Assembly (NCBI RefSeq): GCF_003148495.1
Contig: NZ_QGGH01000002.1
Coordinates: 124,001-188,000 of the forward strand
Source: Mesorhizobium loti
GTDB taxonomy: Bacteria > Pseudomonadota > Alphaproteobacteria > Rhizobiales > Rhizobiaceae
Length of the DNA stretch: 64,000 nucleotides
Direction of reading: 5' to 3'
In this document: one piece after another, positions 36,127-45,460 of the stretch
Layout of the letters: every line of letters starts with the position of its first letter
How positions within the stretch are numbered: the first letter of the stretch is position 1
Program-made: the position numbers and the translations under genes
The notes under the pieces: model-generated
What the model was told of the DNA's origin: nothing
Databases searched by the model: none
Seen by the model: the letters and a program-made list of their open reading frames with translations, nothing else

Positions 36127-37672
36127 GGGCGGTGCTCTCCGTGTGTGGGGCCGGTCCGTGGCCAAGTGCCGATGCAGCCACGAGTGCCGCCTCCGTCGCC
36201 TCGGCGCGGTCGAACATGCCGGTCAGTTTTCCGTTGCTCATCACCGCGATGCGGTCGGACAGCGCCATCACCTCATCGAGATCCGAGGTGGCGAACAAAA
36301 TCCCCAATCCGTCGCGGGACAATTTACGCATGGTGCGGAAGACATCGGCCTTGGCGCCGACATCGATGCCGCGGCTGGGCTCGTCCATCAACAGCACCTT
36401 GGGTTCGGTGAGCAGCGCCTTGCCGATCACCATTTTCTGCTGGTTGCCGCCCGACAGCGAAGACACTTCCTGCGCTGGGTCGGCGACCTTGATCGCCAGT
36501 TCCCGCACCATCTGTGTCACCGCCTGCCTTTCGTCGGTGCTACGGATATGGAACAGGCGGGCAAATCGCGACAGGCTGGCCAGCGTCAGGTTGCTGGCGA
36601 CCGAGAGGATCGACACCAGCCCTTCGCGCTGACGGTCCTCGGGGATCAGCGCCAGCCCGCGCCGGATGCGCCGCGTCGTGTCGCGCTCCTTGACCTGTTT
36701 GCCACCAATGAAGATCTCGCCCGTGGAATGGCCGTGGCGGCCCATGATGCAGTCGAACAATTCGCTGCGCCCGGCGCCCATCAGGCCGTATATGCCGAGG
36801 ATCTCGCCGGCACGCAGCGACAGCGAGACGTGGTCGACGGCAAGCCCGCCGGTAGCGCGCGGCAGACAGATGTCCTCGGCACGGAAGATCTCTTCGCCCG
36901 GAAGATGGCCGTCGGCCTTGGCGAAATCCTTGGCATCGGAGCCGATCATCTGGCGAACGATCCACTGCGTGTCGACGTTTTTCATCTCTTCCTGGCCGGT
37001 GATGCGGCCGTCGCGCAGCACGGTGATGTAGTCGCCGATGCGGATCAGCTCTTCCAGCCGGTGCGAGATGTAGACAATGGCCACGCCGCGCGCCTTGAGG
37101 TCGGCGATCACCTTGAATAGGATCTCGACTTCCGCCGCGCTCAGCGCCGAGGTCGGCTCGTCCATGATCAGGATGCGCGCGTCGAGCGAAACCGCCTTGG
37201 CGATCTCGACCAGCTGCTGCTGGCCGATGCGCAGATCCTCGACCAGCATGTCGGGCCGTATGCCGGCCTGCAGGCGTTCCAGAAATTCAGCCGCGCGGTT
37301 TTCCTGTTCCTCGCGGTCGATCTTGCCGAAGCGGTTGGTGATCTCCCGGGTGGCGAAGATGTTCTCGGCGACGCTCATATTGCCGAACAGGTTCAACTCC
37401 TGGAACACCATGCCGATGCCGCGGTTCACCGCATCGCCGGACGACGAAAAGGAAACCTCTTCGCCCTCCAGCAGAATGCGGCCGGCTGTCGGTCGTTCGA
37501 CACCGGCGATGATCTTCATCAGCGTCGATTTGCCGGCGCCGTTTTCGCCGACCAGCACGTTAACCGCGCCCTTGCGCACCTCGAAATTGGCGCGCTTGAC
37601 CGCAACGGTGCCGGAATAGACCTTGGAGACGTCCTCCAGCTTCAGGATGATGTCGCGCTCTGCGGCGCTCAT
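36119..37672 (-). CDS. Ribose-type ABC transporter ATPase (two ABC domains), putative D-apiose importer
   Basis: 517 residues. Domain 1: GENGAGKSTLMKIIAG (~41), LRIGQQQLVEIAKAV, ILIMDEPTSALS. Domain 2: GLMGAGRSELFDC (degenerate Walker A), LSGGNQQKMVIGKAL, VLLMDEPSRGIDVGAK. This is the RbsA/MglA architecture. The start at 37672 (MSAAERDIIL) overlaps the DUF2291 stop by ATGA; the 123-codon frame upstream is the antisense-free shadow of the DUF2291 gene. Confidence 0.87.
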   Translation of the reverse strand: MSAAERDIILKLEDVSKVYSGTVAVKRANFEVRKGAVNVLVGENGAGKSTLMKIIAGVERPTAGRILLEGEEVSFSSSGDAVNRGIGMVFQELNLFGNMSVAENIFATREITNRFGKIDREEQENRAAEFLERLQAGIRPDMLVEDLRIGQQQLVEIAKAVSLDARILIMDEPTSALSAAEVEILFKVIADLKARGVAIVYISHRLEELIRIGDYITVLRDGRITGQEEMKNVDTQWIVRQMIGSDAKDFAKADGHLPGEEIFRAEDICLPRATGGLAVDHVSLSLRAGEILGIYGLMGAGRSELFDCIMGRHGHSTGEIFIGGKQVKERDTTRRIRRGLALIPEDRQREGLVSILSVASNLTLASLSRFARLFHIRSTDERQAVTQMVRELAIKVADPAQEVSSLSGGNQQKMVIGKALLTEPKVLLMDEPSRGIDVGAKADVFRTMRKLSRDGLGILFATSDLDEVMALSDRIAVMSNGKLTGMFDRAEATEAALVAASALGHGPAPHTESTAHD

Positions 37673-38313
37673 GGCTTCGGCCCGATCTCTGCCTCCGCTG
37701 GCGTCACCAGCGGCAGGTCCTGGCCGCTGCCCAGCGTATAGGCGCCCACCACCTTGGCGCTGCGGCCCTCCAGCGCCTCGCGCGGCAGCTTGGACAGCAC
37801 CGTCTTGTCGGCGTAGCTGTTGAACGCCTTGCCGAACTGGGCGAAGTCGATCTGGTTGGTGAAATCGTTGAACTGGATGAAGTCCAGGCTGTCGCGCAGC
37901 GCGGTACCGCGCACCGCCGGTCCGATCTGCACCCGCGCATCGGCCTTGCCGTCGCCGTCGACATCGACATCGACCGTCGCCGCGCGCGACTGTGTGTTCG
38001 CCGCCACGATCCTGCCTTCCAGGCGAACCGCGAAAGTCCATGGCGAGTTCGCCTGCTTGTTCGGATTGCCGTATTTGGCGCCGGCAGCGGCCGCATCGGT
38101 TGTCGCCAGGGTGTGAACCTGCGCAAACGGCCCGGCTTTCTCTTGGAGATAAGGCACGACCTTTGCCGCCCAGATCTCCTCGACTATCTTGTCGGGATTG
38201 AAGGCGGGAGCGTTGCCGCCATCTCCCGATTTCGTCGGCAGGATCTTGCAGGCGGTCAGGCTGATGCCGACCATCACGGCAAGGATCGGCCAGTTCGGCT
38301 TGGTGTTCAGCAT
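37669..38313 (-). CDS. DUF2291 family lipoprotein linked to the apiose ABC transporter
   Basis: 214 residues. A signal peptide ends in a lipobox (GISLTAC, Cys at ~22), so it is probably a periplasm-facing lipoprotein. The core shares GPAVRGTALRDSL and NDFTNQIDFAQFGKAFN with the erythritol-locus paralogue at 17145-17801. Function is not known. It sits between the binding-protein and ATPase genes and overlaps the ATPase start by 4 bp. Confidence 0.78.
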   Translation of the reverse strand: MLNTKPNWPILAVMVGISLTACKILPTKSGDGGNAPAFNPDKIVEEIWAAKVVPYLQEKAGPFAQVHTLATTDAAAAGAKYGNPNKQANSPWTFAVRLEGRIVAANTQSRAATVDVDVDGDGKADARVQIGPAVRGTALRDSLDFIQFNDFTNQIDFAQFGKAFNSYADKTVLSKLPREALEGRSAKVVGAYTLGSGQDLPLVTPAEAEIGPKP

Positions 38314-38356
38314 GGCGGCCTGTCGTTCAGCATCGTGGGCGGTCCACGGAAAATGG

Positions 38357-38390
38357 CAGCGAGGGGCGACCCTGGGTTCGCCCCTCGCTG
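38357..38390 (-). terminator. Perfect 13 bp hairpin after the apiose binding-protein gene
   Basis: CAGCGAGGGGCGA (38357-38369) and TCGCCCCTCGCTG (38378-38390) are exact complements with an 8-nt loop. It begins 16 nt after the binding-protein stop on the minus strand, and only a short TTTT follows on the transcript. Best read as a 3'-end stabiliser and partial terminator inside the operon. Confidence 0.68.
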
Positions 38391-38406
38391 TTCATCTCAC
38401 GCGGAC

Positions 38407-39378
<972 letters not shown>

Positions 39379-39561
39379 TCAACCAAGGCTCTGTCGGCAT
39401 CCGAATTCGTCAGGCGGCGGGGGCGGCGGATCGCTTTCGGGCTAAAGAGCCGTTTGCCGGCTTGCCCTCCACGGATCGTCGCTCCCCAGCCATCCCCCAT
39501 TCGCCCAGGCTTCGAACTCCCTGCGAAACCCTGTCGATCCGAGCCATGAACAGCTAAGCCA

Positions 39562-39605
39562 ACTGGTATGATGAGTCAATCACAAATTCAGGTAACATGT
39601 ACCTG
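39562..39605 (-). promoter_or_regulatory. Candidate GntR operators upstream of the apiose transporter operon
   Basis: CTGGTATGAT at 39563-39572 differs by one base from the decamer near gntR. Seventeen bases on, CAGGTA (39589-39594) and TACCTG (39600-39605) form a perfect palindrome around ACATG. The sites lie about 215-255 bp upstream of the binding-protein ATG, within the 331 bp gap 39349-39679. The remainder of that gap is G/C-rich and shows no gene. Confidence 0.5.
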
Positions 39606-39679
39606 ATGAGCGGTGAAAACCGAGCGTCGGCATCTGTACGCCGACGCATCGAGGCGCTGCGGCAAGCGCCTGTCCTCTT

Positions 39680-40507
39680 TCAGGTGATGCGCTGAATGCT
39701 GGCGGCGATCTCTTCCGGCTCGAACACGCGTTTCCAGTCGTCACGCATCAGCACCGGCTTGCCGAATTCGATCGCCTTGTTGCAGGCGTCCGAGAAAACG
39801 CCCTTGGTCTCGCCGAAGATGACGGCGCCGAGCACATTCATATGGCCGAGCAGGAAGTCGAGCGCCGCCTGCTTGTCGACGCCGCGTGCCACGACCTCGT
39901 CGACGGCTTCCTTCATGACCACCAACAGCGAGGCGCACACCGTCTCCGAAAGGCCAGGCTCCAGCAGGGCCATCTGTTCGACGCTGACACGGTGTGAACG
40001 CATGACCGGCGCCCAGATGATTTTCGCGATCGCCTCGCCCTTGGCGTAATCTTCTTCCGGCCCCTGCATTAGCGCACTGACCATATGCTGCTTGGCCTTG
40101 ACGCCGCCGAAATAGTCCTTTTTGGCCGCCATGTCTGTTTCGTCGTTGAAGATCGGCGGATGGCAGGGGTGGGTGACGAAATAGGTGAGGTCCGGTCGGT
40201 TGGGCAGATGGCCGGCGAAGGGTGCCGCCGCGTCGAGCACCACCACCATCGTGCCTGATACCAGCTTGCTCTCGATGCTGGTCGCCACCTTGCCGATATG
40301 CGTGTCCGGAACGGCCAGGATCACAACATCGGCACCCTTGAGCGCCTCGTCGGCGCTGACCGTGTCGAAACCCAGTCCGGTCTTCAGCCGTTCGCGGCCG
40401 GCATCGCTGACCTCGACATGGCGTATCGTGTAGGGCGATCCGCTAAAATTGGTCGACAGGCGGTAGCCCATTTTTCCGCCGGCACCGAACAGCGCAATCG
40501 TTGTCAT
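39680..40507 (-). CDS. apnO: D-apionate oxidoisomerase ApnO
   Basis: 275 residues. An N-terminal Rossmann domain (LFGAGGKMGYRL) is followed by VILAVPDTHIGKVA and a helical domain with GPEEDYAKGEAIAKII and LGHMNVLGAVIFGETKG, as in the ApnO group related to 6-phosphogluconate-dehydrogenase-like proteins. ApnO oxidises D-apionate and shifts its hydroxymethyl group to give 3-oxo-isoapionate. It lies alone, 111 bp after the second transporter, with its own GntR-type site at 40562-40582. Confidence 0.8.
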   Translation of the reverse strand: MTTIALFGAGGKMGYRLSTNFSGSPYTIRHVEVSDAGRERLKTGLGFDTVSADEALKGADVVILAVPDTHIGKVATSIESKLVSGTMVVVLDAAAPFAGHLPNRPDLTYFVTHPCHPPIFNDETDMAAKKDYFGGVKAKQHMVSALMQGPEEDYAKGEAIAKIIWAPVMRSHRVSVEQMALLEPGLSETVCASLLVVMKEAVDEVVARGVDKQAALDFLLGHMNVLGAVIFGETKGVFSDACNKAIEFGKPVLMRDDWKRVFEPEEIAASIQRIT

Positions 40508-40561
40508 CTGGTCACTACTCCTGATCTCAGCCGACGGTATCGCCCGTCGTCAACTTATCAA

Positions 40562-40582
40562 CTGGTATAATCACGCTACCAG
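40562..40582 (-). promoter_or_regulatory. Candidate GntR operator upstream of apnO
   Basis: CTGGTA (40562-40567) and TACCAG (40577-40582) are perfect inverted arms with a 9 bp spacer. The first arm is part of CTGGTATAAT, identical to the sites at 31342 and 45300-45309 (minus strand). It lies 55 bp upstream of the apnO ATG, in the only gap between apnO and the transporter genes. Confidence 0.6.
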
Positions 40583-40618
40583 ATTTTGGCAATCCGATAA
40601 TGGTGAATGCGATGCAGG

Positions 40619-41638
40619 TCACGACTGCCGGTCTCCCGCCGACATTGCGGCGTCGCCGTCTGTCGGCTCGACCGGCGCTCGCCGCGTCATCGCTTGTCGT
40701 CCGGCAAGCGCGAGCACGAAGATGACAACGACGCCCTGCACGATATCCTGGGCGCCCGGAGGAAGGCCGATGATCTGCATCGTTGTGACGATCAGGATCA
40801 AAAGGATGCTGGCGAACAAGGTGCCGACGGCGGTTGCCGAGCCGCCAAAGATCAGCGTTCCGCCGAGGACCACCGCAGCGATCGACTGCAACAGGTAGGG
40901 CTGGCCCATTTCGAGGAAGGCGCCGCCGATATAGGCGCCAAGCAGCAGCCCGTTGAGCGACGCCAGCACCGACGAGATGATGAAGGCCGATGCGATCACC
41001 GGGCCGGTCCTGATGGCGGCGAGCCGAGCTGCAGTGCGGTTCTGGCCGACCGCCGACAACAACTGGCCGAACACCGTGTAGCGCAGCACGAAGGAGGTTG
41101 CCGCGACGCCTGATATGGCGATAACGGCCATGATCGGCACTCCGGAAATACGGCCCGATGCCAGGTATTTCAGCGCCGGGCTGACGCTGAAACCCGAGAT
41201 CGCCCGGTTCGACAGCAGCGTTGCGGTGGCCAGCACGTAGCCGGTCGCCAGCGTGGCGATGATGGCTGGGATGCCGAGCACCACGACAAGCAGCGAATTG
41301 AGCGCGCCGACGGCAAGGCCGAGCAGGATCGCGGCGGCACCGCCGATGGCGAGATTGGCATCCTGGCCCTTGATGGTGAGCAGCGCGACGAAGGCACTGA
41401 GCGTGATCACCGAGGCAACTGAGAGGTCGATGTTGCCGCGCCCGGTCGTCACCACGAACATCTGGCCGATGCCGACGATCGTCAGGAAGGATGCCGACAA
41501 GATGATGCCCGACAGGCTGGACAGGCTGAAGCGGTTGGTGACGATCGATAGCACCAGCCACAGAAGCAGCACGCCGATCGCCGCCCAGATCCAGCGGTTT
41601 CTCTGCGTCCAGAGGCTGAAGGCGGTCAGAGCGTTCAT
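40619..41638 (-). CDS. Ribose-type ABC transporter permease of the second (fusion) transporter
   Basis: 339 residues. Membrane segments begin at ~18. The family motif reads VVTTGRGNIDLSVASVITLS, with GRGN in place of the usual GGIDLS spacing, and the loop GQLLSAVGQNRTAARLAAI contacts the ATPase. The Gly-rich LGGTLIFGGSATAVGTL follows. It overlaps the fused ATPase-permease gene by 4 bp (ATGA), so the pair should assemble as a heterodimeric channel with the permease half of that fusion. Confidence 0.83.
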   Translation of the reverse strand: MNALTAFSLWTQRNRWIWAAIGVLLLWLVLSIVTNRFSLSSLSGIILSASFLTIVGIGQMFVVTTGRGNIDLSVASVITLSAFVALLTIKGQDANLAIGGAAAILLGLAVGALNSLLVVVLGIPAIIATLATGYVLATATLLSNRAISGFSVSPALKYLASGRISGVPIMAVIAISGVAATSFVLRYTVFGQLLSAVGQNRTAARLAAIRTGPVIASAFIISSVLASLNGLLLGAYIGGAFLEMGQPYLLQSIAAVVLGGTLIFGGSATAVGTLFASILLILIVTTMQIIGLPPGAQDIVQGVVVIFVLALAGRQAMTRRAPVEPTDGDAAMSAGDRQS

Positions 41639-44118
41639 TGTTCGCTCCTGCGGTCAGCGGTTAGGCTGCGCAGCGTCAAAAGAGCGATCAGGATCAGGCC
41701 TTGCGTCGCGGCGTTGAAATCGCTGCTGACGTTCAGCGTGCCGAGCAACGCGCCGATCAGCGACAGCGTCACCGCCCCGGCGACGGCGCCGACCGGCGAG
41801 ATGATACCGCCCAGCAGCGAGCAGCCGCCCATCACCACGGCGGCGACGCTAAGCAGAGTGAACGAATTGCCGGAGTTGATGTCGCTCGCCGTGTTGATCG
41901 CCGTCAGCGACAGGCCGGCTGCACCCGCAAACAGCCCGGCAATGAGATAGCGCACCAGCGCATAGCGCGTCGGCGACCATCCCGAACGGATCATCGCTGT
42001 CGGGTTGTTGCCGAAGCCGCGCAGCACCACGCCGAGCGGCAGCCGGTCGATGACGAAGACGATCAGCGCGACGGCTGCGATGAGGATGATGGAGGTGGGC
42101 ACGAAGCCAAGCGACCAGCTGAAGAGCGCCGACAGCCATTCCGGGCTGGCGCCGCCGGGCGTCGGCTGCAGTGCATAGCCCAGTCCGACCCAGATGAAGG
42201 AGGCGCCGAGCGTGACGACGATGGCCGGAATCTTGCGCGCCTGTATCACCCCGCCAAGCCCGGCATAGGCGGCGAGCGCTCCCGCCAGCGCCAGCGCGCC
42301 GAGCCATGGTTGGTCGTAAAGCAGCGTGGCGCTGAGCACGCTGACGAGGCCGGCGAAGGCGCCGACACCGAGGTCAATCTCGCTGCCGCCGACAATGAAC
42401 ATCTGTGCGGCCGTCACCAGCACCAGCGACAGCGCCGGCATCAGCAGCAGATCGAGGCCGAAGATCGAGGCTACGGCTGGATTGGCTGAGACCATCACGG
42501 CCAGCACGGCGGCAAGCCCGATGAAGGGCGCCGCATCCACCAGCCTGCGGCCAAGCCTTGTCGCTGGCGCATCCTTGTCTCGGGCAGCCGCAAGCCTGTC
42601 AGCCGGCTGGGCGAAGGATGCGCCGACGACAGCCGATTCCGTGATCGCGTCACCGGTGAGTTCCCTGACGATCCGTCCGCCGGCAAAGACCAGCACGCGA
42701 TCGCAGGCGAGCAGTTCGGCATCCTCGGTCGTATGCCAGACCAGTGCGCGGCCGCTGCGCGCAATCTCGTTGCACAGCCGGTAGAAATCCTGCTTGGTGG
42801 CGATGTCGACGCCGCGCGTCGGGTCGTCGAGCAGGATGATCGGCGTGTCGGCGACTAGCGCTCGCGCGACCAGCGCCTTTTGCTGATTGCCGCCGCTGAG
42901 CTCGGTGATGTTGGACTGGAAGCGGCTGTCATCCAGCCGCAGTTTGCCGGCGGCACCGGCGGCCATCTCGCGATTGGCGCGATCGGAAACCAGGCCCAGC
43001 GCCGGGCGGCGGGCCAGTGCGCCGATGCTGATGTTTCCCAGCACGCTCCACAGCGGGAACACGCCTTCCTTCTGCCGGTCTCCGGCGATGAAGCCTGCCT
43101 GCGCATGTCGTGTGACCTCGCTATTCTGCTTGCGGTCGGGGCTGAAGATCCTATGCAGCAGCTCCTTCTGGCCGCTGCCTTCGAGGCCGGCCAACCCGAC
43201 GATCTCGCCGCGCACGATCTCGATGTCGCGGCCGAGTTCTGATGTCAGCGGGCCGGAGAGCCGCACCAGCACGTCCTGGGCGGAGGCGGCGGAGACGGCG
43301 TGCTGATGCACCGGATTGGCATCGCCGCCCATCAGCTGCACCAGCCTGCCGATCGAGGCGTCCGCGACCTGGCCCTGCCACGCCGTGCGGCCGTTGCGCA
43401 GCACCACGATCTCGGTGGCGATGTCGATGATCTCCTGCAGCTTGTGGCTGATGAAGATGAAGGCAAGGCCGGCCTTTGCCCGCTCGCGAATGAAGGCTCG
43501 CAGCTGTTTGGAGCGGTCGAGATCGAGCGACGAGGTCGGCTCGTCGAGCACGATCAGCCTGACGCCGGGCGTTGCCGCGGCACGCGCGATCTCCACCATC
43601 TGCCGTTCGGCGATGGAGAGGTGGCCGACTTCGGCGTCGGCATCGATGCCGTTACCTGGAAAGACAGCGTCGAGCGCTGCGCGAGCCCGAGCCTTGTAAA
43701 CCGTTCTCCACCCCGGTCGGGTCGCCGCATCCTGAGGTGTCTCCAGAAAAAAATTCTCGGCGACCGACAGGTTGGCGCAGAGCGAAAGCTCCTGATGCAC
43801 CATGCGGATGCCTCGCCGCTGCGCCTCGGCGGTGCCGTAGTCGGCGAAGTTCACATGTTCGCCGGCAAAGGAAATCGAGCCCAGCGTAGGCCACATCGCG
43901 CCGCACAGGATACGCATCAGCGTCGATTTTCCAGCACCATTGCCACCGACCAGCCCGATCACGTCGCCGGCACCGACGCAGAGGTCGATCCCCGTGTTGG
44001 CGAGCGTTGGTCCAAAGCTCTTGGTGATCCCGGTGAGCGAAACGACACTTTGCCCGATTGGTGCGGCAGGCACCTTGGCGGCGGCTCTGTCCTGATCGGC
44101 GACGGCAGACTGGGACAT
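41635..44118 (-). CDS. ABC transporter ATPase-permease fusion (RbsA-RbsC in one chain)
   Basis: 827 residues, against ~500 for an RbsA protein. Two ABC domains come first: Walker A GGNGAGKSTLMRILCG (~58), LSIAERQMVEIARA and LIVLDEPTSSLDLDRS; then GLEGSGQKELLH, LSGGNQQKALVARAL and IILLDDPTRGVDIATK. From ~520 to the end it is an RbsC permease with SEIDLGVGAFAGLVS, GVVLRGFGNNPTAMIRSG and GGCSLLGGIISPVG. The reading frame is uninterrupted across the junction (about 42560-42640). In this family ATPase and permease are normally separate. Confidence 0.88.
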   Translation of the reverse strand: MSQSAVADQDRAAAKVPAAPIGQSVVSLTGITKSFGPTLANTGIDLCVGAGDVIGLVGGNGAGKSTLMRILCGAMWPTLGSISFAGEHVNFADYGTAEAQRRGIRMVHQELSLCANLSVAENFFLETPQDAATRPGWRTVYKARARAALDAVFPGNGIDADAEVGHLSIAERQMVEIARAAATPGVRLIVLDEPTSSLDLDRSKQLRAFIRERAKAGLAFIFISHKLQEIIDIATEIVVLRNGRTAWQGQVADASIGRLVQLMGGDANPVHQHAVSAASAQDVLVRLSGPLTSELGRDIEIVRGEIVGLAGLEGSGQKELLHRIFSPDRKQNSEVTRHAQAGFIAGDRQKEGVFPLWSVLGNISIGALARRPALGLVSDRANREMAAGAAGKLRLDDSRFQSNITELSGGNQQKALVARALVADTPIILLDDPTRGVDIATKQDFYRLCNEIARSGRALVWHTTEDAELLACDRVLVFAGGRIVRELTGDAITESAVVGASFAQPADRLAAARDKDAPATRLGRRLVDAAPFIGLAAVLAVMVSANPAVASIFGLDLLLMPALSLVLVTAAQMFIVGGSEIDLGVGAFAGLVSVLSATLLYDQPWLGALALAGALAAYAGLGGVIQARKIPAIVVTLGASFIWVGLGYALQPTPGGASPEWLSALFSWSLGFVPTSIILIAAVALIVFVIDRLPLGVVLRGFGNNPTAMIRSGWSPTRYALVRYLIAGLFAGAAGLSLTAINTASDINSGNSFTLLSVAAVVMGGCSLLGGIISPVGAVAGAVTLSLIGALLGTLNVSSDFNAATQGLILIALLTLRSLTADRRSEQ

Positions 44119-44144
44119 TCGCCCTCCGTTTCTTCGACAGCGAC

Positions 44145-44174
44145 GATCGGGCGGTGCTCCGGCACCGCCCGATC
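44145..44174 (-). terminator. Perfect 13 bp hairpin after the second binding-protein gene
   Basis: GATCGGGCGGTGC (44145-44157) pairs exactly with GCACCGCCCGATC (44162-44174) around a TCCG loop. It begins 18 nt after the binding-protein stop and 27 nt before the fusion ATPase start. There is no T-run, so transcript stabilisation is more likely than termination. Confidence 0.66.
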
Positions 44175-44192
44175 CGGTAGCGCTGGATCGCG

Positions 44193-45215
44193 TTACTTGC
44201 TCAGCAGGTTCTGCTTGACCCAGTCCAGCGAATAGCTCGGGCTGATGATCTGGCCGCCTGGCAGCTTGGCGTATTCCTTGAGGTTGCCGGCATCGACCGT
44301 CGCCACCGGCATGATCATCAGCTTGGGCGCCTGGGCACCCTTCAGCAGCGACAGGCCGAGCCAGAAGGCAGCCCCTCCGATACCTGGCGTGGTGTTCATG
44401 GACACCGTTTGATAGCCGTTCTTGGCGTTCTCATCGGCCCACCATTTGACGAAGTCGGTGCCGCCGCCACCCTCGATGATCGGCATCTTGCCGGTGTAGT
44501 CGCCGCCATACTGGACGAAGGCCTGCGCGATGCCGACATCGTCGCTGCCGCCCTGGCCGAGCACGGCGTCGACATGCGGCAATGAGGGCAGCACATTGGC
44601 GATCGCCGCCTGCGCCACCGAGGCGGTCGCCTGGCCATAGACGGTCGCCACCACCTTGATGTCGGGATACTTCGCCAGCACCGACTGCTGCGCATTGAAC
44701 ATGTCGTTGTCGGGCGCCGAACCCTTCACGCCACGCACCTGCAGGATGTTGCCCTTGCCGCCGAGCATCTTGAAGACCGCCTCGGCCTGGGTCGCCTTGT
44801 AGCCCTTGAAGTCGAAATTGAGCTGGTAGTTGCAGGGTGCCGAGGCCACCGAATCGAAAGAGATGACGATGATGCCGGCCTTGCAGGCTTTTTCGATGAT
44901 GCCATTGACTGCCGTTTCCGAGGCGGCGTCGACGGCGAGCACGTCGACCTTCTTCAGGATCAGCTCGGCAATCTGGCTGTTTTGCTGCGCCACCGAGCCA
45001 TCGCCGTTCATGACGATATAGTCGGCGATCTGACCAGCGGCCTTGGCTTCCTTGGCAGAGGCTTCGAACGCTTCCACCATCTGGTGCCGCCAAGTGTTGC
45101 CGTAATAGGCGTTGGCGAGCGCGATGACCGGCGCGTCCTGTGATGCCATTGCCGGCAACACAGCAGCGCCCACCATTGCGGCGCCGGCGAGCGCCGCCAC
45201 AGTTACAAATCTCAT
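44193..45215 (-). CDS. Sugar ABC transporter binding protein of the second (fusion) transporter
   Basis: 340 residues with signal peptide MRFVTVAALAGAAMVGAAVLPAMA. The mature protein is a type I binding fold: IALANAYYGNTWRHQMVEAF, VAQQNSQIAELILKKVDVLAVDAAS, FDSVASAPCNYQLNFDFKGY. It has Cys pairs not found in EryG-type proteins, as does the third binding protein at 46464. The start at 45215 is backed by GGGAGG nine nt upstream on this strand. It leads the operon that ends at apnO; an apionate or related ligand is possible but unproven. Confidence 0.84.
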   Translation of the reverse strand: MRFVTVAALAGAAMVGAAVLPAMASQDAPVIALANAYYGNTWRHQMVEAFEASAKEAKAAGQIADYIVMNGDGSVAQQNSQIAELILKKVDVLAVDAASETAVNGIIEKACKAGIIVISFDSVASAPCNYQLNFDFKGYKATQAEAVFKMLGGKGNILQVRGVKGSAPDNDMFNAQQSVLAKYPDIKVVATVYGQATASVAQAAIANVLPSLPHVDAVLGQGGSDDVGIAQAFVQYGGDYTGKMPIIEGGGGTDFVKWWADENAKNGYQTVSMNTTPGIGGAAFWLGLSLLKGAQAPKLMIMPVATVDAGNLKEYAKLPGGQIISPSYSLDWVKQNLLSK

Positions 45216-45290
45216 GGTATTTCCTCCCAAAAACACGATCGGCTTGGCTTGCCACACGAACACAGCGTAACCTCAAGGGACACGCTATGT

Positions 45291-45316
45291 CAGGTACATA
45301 TTATACCAGCATACCA
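45291..45316 (-). promoter_or_regulatory. Extended -10 promoter and GntR operator for the second transporter operon
   Basis: On the minus strand, TGGTATGC and TGGTATAAT form a tandem 8 bp repeat, and ATGTACCTG follows. TGGTATAAT (45308-45300) is a perfect extended -10 element about 85 nt upstream of the ATG at 45215. GGTA and TACC arms flank the -10 box, as expected for a repressor site that blocks RNA polymerase. Confidence 0.62.
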
Positions 45317-45460
45317 AATAGGCAAGCGTCGACAGTGACACTGCCGCGCATCGCCTGTTGTTGCGGCCGCTACCTCGATGGGATGGTAATTCGTGATCGT
45401 TTTCTGCGGCGGCTTACAAGCCGCTCTTTGGACAGAAGCCTTGAGAGGCCGGGCCGAGCG

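Noticed and set aside
39680..40507. 6-phosphogluconate or 3-hydroxyisobutyrate dehydrogenase
   Set aside because: The C-terminal helical domain and the apiose gene context match apionate oxidoisomerase better; the characteristic phosphogluconate-binding residues are not seen.
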